A DNA stretch of 64,000 bases, from the NCBI GenBank assembly GCA_021234155.1, contig JAJEKV010000303.1, forward strand, positions 248,001-312,000, given 5' to 3'. Below, piece after piece: positions 56,043 through 64,000 of the stretch (within the stretch, counting starts at the first letter, position 1; each line of letters starts with the position of its first letter). The translations under genes were made by a program, and so were the position numbers. The stretch comes from Isoetes taiwanensis (taxonomy: Eukaryota; Streptophyta; Lycopodiopsida; Isoetales; Isoetaceae). The notes below the pieces were generated by a model. That model had not been told where the DNA came from, did no database searches, and saw only the letters and a list, made by a program, of their open reading frames with translations.

Positions 56043-57750
56043 CAGATGCAAATGGCGCTTTTATCTCAAAGGATTTCATTTCATTTTCCATTGCTACTCT
56101 CAATTCCTTTGCATTTTCACCTTTGGACATATTGTCATGGCCAACTAGAAAACCCATGATCGATCTCTCATCTAAATTTTTTTCTAAGTGGCTTTGGAAT
56201 GTGTGCCCAGACTGGTCCTGCGTGCCACGTGACAAAAACCTCTATAACAAGGAGGAGCTTATCATGCGTGCCAAAGCATATAAATAATAAATAACTTTCT
56301 TTTAAAAAGAGAGACGTTATTAAAAATTCTTAACATAGATGATACCAGAGTAGATGGTCCACGAATTAGAGGAAAAAAGAAGGGCGGGGCGGGAGGGTTT
56401 GTCCAATGCTACTATACTGCTGTGAGAAGAATGCCGAACGAGAAGAAACACGAAAAGACCGAATATATATCGCTCGACCTCTTACGAGAATCTCGATCCT
56501 ACGTGTGGATCGATCTACATTCTCATGACGAGGACTCGCAATATATGCACACTAAAACACCGGCCAAAAAGAAGAGAACTCTGCTCTCCGCACAGGCCGA
56601 GGTGGCGTGGTAACTGTAGTGGTGTGGTAACTGTAGTTGCTGGTGAAGATCGGGTTGAATATATTATGTATAAGAAGAAGATGAGAGTCAGCACAGATGG
56701 TGTTGGAAAAGACCATCTGGAAGTCCCCTAGCTCTAAATCAACGGAAGTGGAAAAGGACCTGGTCCATGCGCCAAGGAGTGATATGCATGGTCAACGAAA
56801 AGGAAAAGTGGGCTAAGACGAATGAAACAATGATAAGGTCACAATGGAGAATAAGGACAAGGTAAGGTTCGAAGCCAGTTTGATGGACATGGTCAAGGAA
56901 CGTGATCGAGAAGGTCAAATCGATACTGAAAGAAGGCAGGTAAAGAGGTGTAAGCCAACGAAGATAAATAGAAGTGATGATGTGGACTACAAAAAGTAAG
57001 ATGCACAATGATGTTAAACAAAATATCCCAAACCCACTAGAGAGATATGCTAGGCGAAGAGAAGAACATATACAAATGGTGGCATGTCAACGAGAACAAC
57101 ATCCAAAGCCTAGAAGATAGAGGAAATCGAACACTACAAACAATAATTCAACCAAACCACTTTCATCAATTTATCTAACACAAGTATGAATAAAGACCTT
57201 GGAAAAAATGATAACAACCATGCGACATATGAAGAATATATCGAATCAGTATAAAAAATGCATGGGGGAAGCCAGGAAGAGCAACATACATTGTAATGCT
57301 AGATGAATGTAAACCAAACACGAAGGGAAATGCATGATTCTAATGAATATGGGTCAAAGCACATTGTAGTGGATCACTTGGCATATCCTCCCTATCCCCC
57401 CCTTTTGTGGTGCGAGGCTGGTACCAAATTGTGCCGTGAGCGCAATGATTGCCAAGAATACTATAGCGTGTGCCAAAAATAGTATATTAATTGCCAGATT
57501 TAGATTCAATGACTCAATTCAAATTCAAAACAAACAGATGGGAAGGATTTATTCCGAGGGAACACACCTCCAATAGCTTTATTCAAGAAGAATGTAGTCT
57601 TTTTCCCCGCTTAAAGATTAGAAAAAAAATTAGATAAGTTTTCTCAGATTTTCATATTTTTTTCGTTTTAGATTTCTTCATTTCTGATTTCTGTGAACTG
57701 CAGGATATTTTTTTAAATCACACGCGCGATTTTTGAGATAGCTATGGCGT
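56043..57750. other. No gene recognised
   Basis: Short frames only (56422-56613 plus; 56739-57008 minus), without domains. Many AAGAAGA and GGTC stretches but no clear repeat. Confidence 0.4.
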
Positions 57751-57755
57751 GAAGC

Positions 57756-57886
57756 AAACTTCGAATCCTTTGATGCTCCTTGGCCAGTTTTATCAACCCT
57801 GAAGAACCACGCATTAAAAATTAATGTGTGGTTCTTGAGGTTGTTAAGACTGGCGTGGGATATCAAAGGTTTCAATGTTTTATCTC
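57756..57886. ncRNA. Long imperfect hairpin, candidate small-RNA precursor or tiny MITE
   Basis: The arms are about 60 nt each with a short loop (around AAAAATT, 57815-57821). The 5' arm runs CCTTTGATGCTCCTTGGCCA, GTTTTATCAACC, then GAAGAACCACGCATT. The 3' arm runs AATGTGTGGTTCTTGAGG, TTGTTAAGACTGG, then CGTGGGATATCAAAGG. Roughly 80% of positions pair, with bulges and mismatches spread along the stem. Size and shape fit a plant miRNA precursor, but I recognise no known mature miRNA, and a ~130 bp foldback MITE is equally possible. Strand of any transcript is unknown. Confidence 0.5.
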
Positions 57887-58093
57887 CTCCATGATTCTTT
57901 TAGATGCATGAGTTCATTACCTTGCCTGTTTGTTGTCATAGCAAAACAGGCTTGCACTGTACTTCAGACCTGTTTATTAATATTAAGAGCATTTGAAATT
58001 CCTATCTCTCTCTTCTGTTTTTTCCCCCCAGATTTTGCAAATGTTCATCCGTGGTGAAGAATGTATTTGAATGTGTTGCAGATATTGCATGTT

Positions 58094-58233
58094 CTCTCTC
58101 TCTCTCTCTCCCTCTCTCTCTCCTCTCCCTCTCCCTCTCCCTCTCCCTCTCCCTCTCTCCCCTCCTCCCCTCCCCTCCCTCCCCCCCCCTCTCCCTCTCC
58201 TCTCCCTCTCCCTCTCCCTCTCCCTCTCCCTCC
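58094..58233 (+). repeat. Pyrimidine microsatellite (CT)n / (CCCTCT)n
   Basis: A compound CT tract of about 140 bp, mostly CTCTCC and CCCTCT units. It ends at the first base of a family B LINE fragment. Overlapping open frames are low-complexity artefacts. Confidence 0.9.
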
Positions 58234-58925
58234 TCGAGTAAGTTAAACAGCCAAGATGAAGCTAGTTACCCATGAATGGCCCGAAAGAAGTCGTTTGAGA
58301 AAGGGTGGTATGGGGATGGGATGGTGCAGCTGAAGAAGTGGGGGATTAACATTGAGAATCTAGGAAGTAATAGAGACCGATTAGGGAATGGGTAGGAGAA
58401 ATAGTGTTGAACAGGGTAATGAGGGTATGGCATAGACCAAGCACAAAGATGATGCACTATAGAGAGTTTATGAACCCTCTGTTGCGTGAAATGAGCTATC
58501 TGAATGAAAATATTTCCATCAAAAAAAGGCATGCTATATGCAGCATGAGAATGAGTGCACACCACCTTGAGGTGGAGGTTGGGAGGTGGTATGCGATTGC
58601 CCGCGAACACAGAGTATGCAGGGTTTGTGGATCAAGAGAGGTCGAAGATGAGGAGCATGTGATTTTGAGATGCCCAGCTTATCAAGCTCTAAGGGACAGG
58701 TTTGATATAGATGTAACTAGTCTTTTAATGGTCTTTGAGATACCAGCAACAAGAGTTGCTAGCTTTTTGTTAGATGTATTACAAATGCGAGAAACAATCC
58801 TAAAAGCTAATAAGGATGTGATTGATGAGGAAGAGGATAGAGAGCTCGATGATGAGCCACTCGACTCCGAGGGATTGTCACATGAGTTTGTTTTTTACTA
58901 TGAGGCATGTTTTCTTAGCGTCTAA
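58234..58925 (+). pseudogene. Family B LINE ORF2 C-terminus, with true stop
   Basis: It begins SKLNSQDEASYP (shift soon after), continues KGWYGDGMVQLKKWGINIEN, and the frame 58404-58925 is open. That frame contains YLNENISIKKRHAICSMRMS, AHHLEVEVGRWYAIAREHR, and a knuckle CRVCGSREVEDEEHVILRCP (about 58613-58675) of C-x2-C...H-x4-C type. The acidic end is EEEDRELDDEPLDSEG, stopping at TAA 58923. The knuckle likely contacts the element RNA, as inferred for this LINE class. This is the best-preserved C-terminus of family B. The same segment up to CP/CLAYQALR is repeated at 60.0-60.46 kb. Confidence 0.85.
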
Positions 58926-58971
58926 TAGACCCGATGGTCTCACCGGATGAAATAATATACTTCACTTCTTC

Positions 58972-59166
<195 letters not shown>

Positions 59167-60464
59167 TGCAAGAAAAATTTATGGGCCAGTTTGGAAAGAA
59201 TAAACGTGCCCGGTGCATATAAAGATGCGGTGAAAATGTTATATGAGAAGGTATGGGTGCAACTCTCATTCCCGTATGTGAATGAGTGTAGAGAGCAAGT
59301 GGATAGTAATATTGGAGTTAAGCAGGGGTGCCCGCTATCTCCAACACTTTTTGGGATATTTATTGATGAGCTCGAAGAATGGGTTGCAAGTCTAGGTGAT
59401 GGGGGCACTAACACTTGTTGGGTATGTTATCCAGCTGCTGCTCTATGCTGATGATATTGTGCTGATTGCACGCAGTAAAGAAGGGATGCAAAGGCACCTA
59501 ATGTGTTGGCTTCTTTTTGTGATGCCAAGGATTTGCACGTGAATCTGAGCAAAACCAAAGTGGTGATATTGGTACAACGCTAGACAAGAACTATGAGTTC
59601 GTCTATAAGGGCAATGTGGTTAAGATCTCGATATCCTATAAGTATCTGGGTGTAGTTGTGGACAAACATTTTAGGTGGAATCAGACGGTGGAACAAAGAA
59701 TAAATGGGGGACTCAAAGCCTTTTTTGCAATGCAGAGGAAATGTGCGAAAGAAAACATATGGAAGTTTAGCTTAAAGAAGATGCTTTTCAAAACTCTGGT
59801 ACAAACCAGTGGTCCTATACGGCTGTGAAATTTGGGGGCCAGGGCTGCCTCTAGACCAATGGCAAAAAATAGAGAAAGTGTAAAAGAAATTCTTACATGC
59901 AGAATTGGGCAGGTACAAACTCCATATGAAATAATGCTGGCAGAATGTGGAATGTTTCCTTTGGAATGCGAGGCCTTATGCCAATTTCTTACTTATTTGA
60001 GTAAGTTAAACAGCCAAGATGAAGCTAGTTACCCACGATTGGCTCGAAAGGAGTCGTTTGAAAAAGGGTGGTATGGGGATGGGATAGTCTGGCTAAAGAA
60101 GTGGGGGATTAACATTGAGAATCTAGGAAGCAATAAGGACCGGATTAGGGAATGGGTAGAAAAAACAGTGTTGAACATGGTATGGCATAGGCCGGGCACG
60201 AAGATGATGCATTATAGAGAGTTTATGAACCATTTGTTGTGTGAAATGAACTATCTGAATGAAAATATTTCCATCAAGAAAAGGCATGCTATATGCAGGA
60301 TGAGAATGAGTGCACACCACCTTGAGGTGGAGGTTGGGAGATGGTATGCGATTGCCCATGAACACAGAGTATGCAGGGTGTGTGGGTCGAACGAGGTCGG
60401 AGATGAGGAGCATGTGATTTTGAGATGCCTAGCTTATCAAGCTCTAAGGACCATCGGTTGGTAA
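59167..60464 (+). pseudogene. Family B LINE reverse transcriptase and C-terminus
   Basis: Frames give VQLSFPYVN, then GVKQGCPLSPTLFGIF (motif B, about 59313-59363) and IDELEEW. Next comes LLYADDIVLIARS (motif C, about 59436-59475; intact YADD), DAKDLHVNLSKTKVV, and SYKYLGVVVDKHFRWNQ (59635-59690). The long frame 59832-60464 has TPYEIMLAECGMFPLECEAL, KKWGINIENLGSNKD and a second knuckle CRVCGSNEVGDEEHVILRC. Motif A is absent, because the fragment starts downstream of it, just after a microsatellite. At 60446 the frame leaves the family and joins sequence belonging to the RT N-terminus. Frameshifts lie near 59450, 59500 and 59825. Confidence 0.85.
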
Positions 60465-60765
60465 GCTCTATCACATTGATGATATTAATGATAACATGCA
60501 AAAGAGTGGGCCAGATTTGGTGTTAGATGTGGGAGATGTTCATAAGGGAATAAAAAGCTTTCTAACGGCAAGGCTAAGGATGTATATGGGTTGATTGCTG
60601 AGATGGTAAAATGGGCAGGTGCCTCTATTATTTGCATTGTTACTGCTATGCTAAATGATGCATTTAAAAATGGCTTTCCCAAAACGTGGCAGGTAAATCG
60701 TGTGTCTCCAATTCATAAGGCAGGAGATACTCAAGATCCTGGAAATTATCGAATGGTGATGGTAA
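60455..60765 (+). pseudogene. Family B RT N-terminal segment, copy 1
   Basis: GKLYHIDDINDNMQKSGPDL (60458-60520), then KDVYGLIAEMVKWAGAS, IVTAMLNDAFKNGFPKTW and VNRVSPIHKAGDTQDPGNYR (60690-60750). The last is the conserved G-P-xxW...PIHK.GD...NYR stretch of RT, also seen at 22.98 kb (RVHPIHKSGD). It is joined directly to the C-terminal knuckle at its 5' side, which is the reverse of the native order. The first ~250 bp are repeated at 61506-61735. Confidence 0.8.
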
Positions 60766-60844
60766 GGCTATGGAGAAGGCAGGATGGGCACGAAAAACTG
60801 ATGATTATTGTTTAGATGTGTAGCCACGAGATAGTCATTTTGAA

Positions 60845-61741
60845 TTGATAGTAAATGGCATAAGAAAATTTTCGTCTTTTAGAAAATGCACATCAGTAGG
60901 ATCACAAGGGAGGGGAGTCAATGTAGTTGACATCGCTATGGCTGGTATACATATGATACAGGAGATACATGATTATTATATGGAAGATACAATAGCAACC
61001 TCTGACCACTTTCCTATTGTAATGGATATATGCATAAGAAAAGAAGAGGAACAAAAGAATACAAAGAATGCAATAAAGGGAAAATCTGGTTTATACAGGA
61101 GACCACATAAACGAGATGTCTGTATGCAATGCTGTGAGAGCTTAGCTAGTAGGTATACATGGCCAAATAATGCATCAAAAATGGACGAGCTGCTTACGAA
61201 AATGCTTATTGAGGCTGCAACTATATGCTTTGTATCAAAGCGTGTGGCTATGGACCTCCCTTGTAATGGTTGGGACGATCAAGGATGCAAAAGTAAACAT
61301 GCTGAATTTAAAAACGCAAAAGCTGGACATAAGCATGATGTGCATATAGAATATCGCAGGTTAGTGAGACAGAAAAAATGTGCATACTTACAAAGGAAGC
61401 AAGAAGAGTTTGTAGCGGAGTTACTAAGAGATCCGAAATAATTCTGGTCTCATCTCAAATAGATAAAGCAACAACATGATATGTTGGATACTGATGCGCT
61501 CATTGCACAGGTTGGTAAGCTCTATCACATTGATGATATTAATGATAACATGCAAAAGAGTGGACCAGATTTGGTGTTAGATGTGGGAGATGTTCATAAG
61601 GGAATAAAAAAGCTTTCTAACAGCAAGGCTAAGGATGTATATGGGTTGGTTGCTGAGATGGTAAAATGGGCAGATGCCTCTATTATTTGCATTGTTACTG
61701 CTATGCTAAATGATGCACTTAAAAATGGCCTTTTGACGACA
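60845..61741 (+). pseudogene. Family B LINE EN C-terminus, linker and RT N-terminus (copy 2)
   Basis: The frame 60845-61441 is open. It starts near GRGVNVVDIAMAGI (about 60913-60950), reaches TIATSDHFPIVMDI (about 60993-61033), the SDHxPI catalytic-His block of LINE EEP endonucleases, and runs through a basic linker (HKRDVCMQCCESLASRYTW; CAYLQRKQEEFVAELLRDP). One stop after PK separates it from the frame 61481-61987. That frame has LYHIDDINDNMQKSGPDLVL and KDVYGLVAEMVKWADAS, IVTAMLNDALKNGL. Family similarity ends at about 61735. Here the EN-to-RT order is native. The protein is open for ~200 codons, so this piece is comparatively young. Confidence 0.8.
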
Positions 61742-62282
61742 AAATCACATTGTTATAAATTGGTCAATGAGACATGGCATTGGGTTTATATAGCTGCCCT
61801 GATGATTGCCACGAAATATATGATGAAAAGCAGACTTGTGGATTTCATGGTCGGGCCTTTTAAGCTAGATTTCAACCTGCATCTGGCCATAGCCAATCAA
61901 CACAACTACAAAATCCAAACCCTAAGCGGGTTGCTTACAAAAATGACACATACTTCAGCTTACGAAATCAATCAGAGAGACATTTGAAGCCATAAAATGG
62001 AAAGGAGGAAAAACATTTCTGTTACCTTAAAAAGAAAATATCCAGGGCTTGCCGGATGCGCTGTTCTACTCTGCCATAACGGAAATACGATTGTCTGGCG
62101 ATGCCGCAAAGAAAAAAAAGGGGGGAAAAAGCCATCGGCCAAACTATGCGAACAAAAACACGAAGACAGATAAGGACTAATTCCTGAGCTATGGCGACGC
62201 TCCCGAATAGGCACGGTCCCATATTTTTCTCAACCGTCTATTTGTTTAGATCAAGATTTAAAGGCCTATTTTGGTCCATATC
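61742..62282. other. No gene recognised
   Basis: The downstream part of the open frame to 61987 (SRLVDFMVGPFKLDFNLHLA) no longer matches the LINE, and I cannot place it. A G/A run lies at 62106-62129. Nothing else recognised. Confidence 0.4.
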
Positions 62283-62365
62283 CCATTTTATGACACGTGG
62301 ATAAGCTAGGTTTCAAGATAATGTGACACCTAGGGTTAGGCTGTTGCGCTAAAAAGAATAAAAGA
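62283..62365 (-). mobile_element. Possible Helitron-like 5' terminus
   Basis: ACACGTGGATAAGCTAGG, then CCTAGGGTTAGGCTGTTGCG and CTAA (62292-62365) parallels CTACGTGGATAGCCTAG and TTAGGCTGGCGTGCTAA at 50.48-50.54 kb, the proposed 5' end of the 4.1 kb element. Read on the minus strand both begin TTAGC and share CAGCCTAACC. No matching 3' end was found. Confidence 0.4.
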
Positions 62366-62892
62366 AAAATAAAATTCCATTACATTCCACGCCGGCGATG
62401 TAGGGGAGCACCAACGTCTTAGGGCATCGATGCTCACCCTACACTGTGGGCACTGCACCGATGGTCATATCCGACTTTAACTCCCAGGGAGTGGAACAAA
62501 AAAAAGAAAAAGGGAAGAAAAGAAAGAAAACTAAAACATAACGACATACACAACGCCTCAAAAATAATATCCACATCCAACTCCCGTGGTAAAAAAGACA
62601 TTGGCTCTGGCAAAGTTAAATTCTTGTATACAACTATAGAAACACAAATTAGGATTCTTCTTAATCTCAAAAAGGGAAGGTCTGGCTTATGTGGCAACCA
62701 GACGTGCCACGCCATCAACAACATCGTAGCTTAATGTTAAACCAACCACTAACCTTAGTTATGCTGCCTTTGTCAGTTTCTCTTTCTATTGGTTTCCCTC
62801 GTTGTTTTCTCTAGTTTAACGGAGGAGTATTCTTTGAATTAACTCAATGGTGCAAAATACCATTGAGTACCTCATCAAAAATACCAGTGGTC
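62366..62892. other. No gene recognised
   Basis: A minus-strand open frame (62434-62724) has a very hydrophobic run from a T-rich stretch and no domain. Confidence 0.4.
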
Positions 62893-63181
62893 CTCTCCTC
62901 GTGGTTTGATGGTTAGTCCTTTGGGCTAGCAATTAGAAGGTCTTGTGTTCAAGTTTTGTTTGAGAAATTTAGAGGACCATCATATGTTCCTATGTGGTTC
63001 CTATGGGGTGATGTCATATGTCATGTGTTCCATGGGGTGATATCTTGTGGTAACTATCTATCTAGGGGCGATGTCATGTGTTCCATGTTCCATGGGGTGC
63101 TATCTTGTGGTATGACATAAAAAGTACTATCTATCTATCAATTTGCCTTGTGGTATGACGTAAAAAGTACTATTTATCTAT
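62893..63181 (+). mobile_element. tRNA-derived SINE, second family
   Basis: The A box is TGGTTTGATGG (62902-62912) and the B box is GTGTTCAAGTT (62945-62955), with tRNA-like spacing. The body is repetitive (CATGTGTTCCATGGGGTG twice). It ends TTGTGGTATGACATAAAAAG, then TACTATCTATCTATC. A near copy of the last 50 bp (TTGTGGTATGACGTAAAAAG, TACTATTTATCTATC) follows, so the tail was duplicated. The end motif (GACGTAAAAAGTACTATCTATC) is like the other SINE tails, but the head is different. Confidence 0.65.
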
Positions 63182-63400
63182 CAATTAAAACCAGTACAAG
63201 ACCATAGCTAGTAAACGCATTGGAATACTGCCAGATCACCAATCATTTAAAACCAGTAAAAACGGTACTATTTATCTATCAATTAAAACCAGTACAAGAC
63301 TATAGCTAGTAAACGCATTGGAATACCGTCAGATCGCCAATCACCTAAAACCAGTAAAAGACCGTAGCTAGTAAATGGTTGGAATACTGCTAGACTGCCA
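63165..63400. repeat. Tandem ~105 bp repeats, about 2.3 units
   Basis: TACTATTTATCTATCAATTA begins units at 63168 and 63267, and ACCAGTA(C)AAGACC(A/T)TAGCTAG, TTGGAATAC(T/C)G and CAATCA(T/C)(T/C)TAAAACCAG repeat through 63400. The first unit contains the SINE tail. Confidence 0.75.
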
Positions 63401-63495
63401 AAAATCAAGAAAATCGAAGCAAGCGTGCAACCCCAAAAAACATCCATTCTTATTTTATATCAATGGGAGGTCGCTATGTATGCAATTCATTCTAA

Positions 63496-63762
63496 TCAAG
63501 AATGACAGATGAGTATACCATTCTTGAACGACCTCTTACAGCCTGTTACCTGCCCGAAAACCTGCATTCTTGAATGACTTGTTACCTGCGTGAAACCCCC
63601 CTGTTGGAGCTGGATTTCCAAACCCCTGCTGTGGCTATGGCGGGCATAGAAAGCTAGACACCCCGAAGCTTTGTGCCATGTGAGCTCTTGCACCATCACT
63701 GAAAACTTGGCTGGAAGCACCATCGCTTTAAACTTGGCCGTAATACACATTGGCCCCGACAT
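63496..63762 (-). other. Unrecognised open frame
   Basis: An 88-codon minus-strand frame includes LPAKFSVMVQELTWHKASG and QLQQGGFTQVTSHSRMQVFG. The 3' part derives from a small duplicated block (CATTCTTGAA(C/T)GAC, GTTACCTGC) at 63517-63592. No domain recognised. Confidence 0.2.
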
Positions 63763-63779
63763 CGTTATTTTACCCTAAA

Positions 63780-64000
63780 ATTATAGCAAGTAATTCTTCC
63801 GCCTCTCTTTCCGCCGCTTCCATTATTTCCGCCGCCATTCCGGCCGCTTCCACTCTTTTTCGCTCTGGCGCTTCCATTCACCGGGCGATTTTGCAGATGG
63901 GCTTTTGGCTATGGCGACCGTATTACCGATGGTTCCACCATTACACTAAAGTTCAGAACGATCTCCACGTTCGGTGGATTAAACGCCATGTTCTATTTCG
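63780..64000 (+). other. GC-richer (TTCCGCCGC) stretch at the window end, possible gene start
   Basis: TTTCCGCCGCTTCCATT, TTTCCGCCGCCATTCC and CGGCCGCTTCCA form a short repetitive, pyrimidine-rich leader (63802-63860). From ATG 63898 the frame MGFWLWRPYYRWFHHY stays open to the window end. A leader and first exon are possible. Too short to judge. Confidence 0.25.

Noticed and set aside
58051-58275. Ser/Pro/Leu-repeat open frames
   Set aside because: They are translations of a CT microsatellite.
62893-62970. A possible functional tRNA gene
   Set aside because: Only the promoter boxes remain. The stems do not pair, and a repetitive SINE body follows.

Overview
This is a stretch of plant nuclear DNA dominated by old, nested transposable elements. 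The evidence is plant-type L1 ORF2 domains, a DUF4283-like LINE ORF1, a plant SRC2-type C2 protein, tRNA-derived SINEs, a TRIM, a hAT transposase with BED, DUF659 and dimerisation parts, and a Helitron-type terminus. There are no bacterial-style operons, tRNA genes, rRNA genes or CRISPR arrays. No autonomous Gypsy or Copia element was recognised. One LINE family looks like those I associate with ferns and lycophytes, so a seed-free vascular plant is my weak guess.

I separate three non-LTR families. Family A is L1-like, with an RT plus a zf-RVT-like C-terminus and a poly(A) tail (40.86-43.02 kb plus; fragment near 37.9-38.1 kb minus). Two ORF1-only copies (0.5-2.15 kb and 34.64-37.23 kb) look like partners of this family. 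Family B has a degraded EN, an RT and a C-terminal Cys/His knuckle (22.9-25.2 kb; rearranged pieces at 58.2-61.7 kb). Family C has a two-monomer 5' region, ORF1-like sequence, EN, RT and a knuckle, and ends in a hairpin-bearing 3' tail followed by a microsatellite (9.8-15.4 kb nearly complete; 52.9-55.1 kb minus; pieces at 0.2, 2.2, 8.2, 9.3 and 38.8 kb). The tRNA-derived SINEs near 17.3, 26.8 and 55.9 kb end in a motif very like the family C tail.

Layout. 0-5.5 kb: family C RT split by an ORF1-only retrocopy, then a triplicated ~965 bp unit. 5.3-6.4 kb: an unknown gene fragment (minus) and an AT-rich repeat. 8.2-15.4 kb: family C. 17-18.9 kb: zinc-knuckle fragment, SINE insertion, and the only convincingly intact host gene, a C2-domain protein at 18404-18853. 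21.5-22.06 kb: a 548 bp foldback. 22.9-25.2 kb: family B interrupted by a 463 bp TRIM. 26.7-27.4 kb: a SINE in a local duplication. 29.3-30.7 kb: a possible small host gene under paired G-boxes. 31.4-33.1 kb: a dead hAT transposase. 34.6-38.9 kb: ORF1-only LINE, duplications and LINE tails. 39.7-43 kb: tandem repeats and a truncated L1. 44.4-51 kb: an AT-rich repeat split by a TTA-flanked MITE and by a ~4.1 kb Helitron-like element. 52.9-56 kb: family C and a SINE, both minus. 57.8 kb: a long hairpin. 58-63.4 kb: scrambled family B, microsatellites and a SINE.

Almost every coding remnant is broken by stops and frameshifts. The value of the window is its insertion archaeology: target-site duplications, paralogous empty sites, and tails shared between LINE and SINE families.
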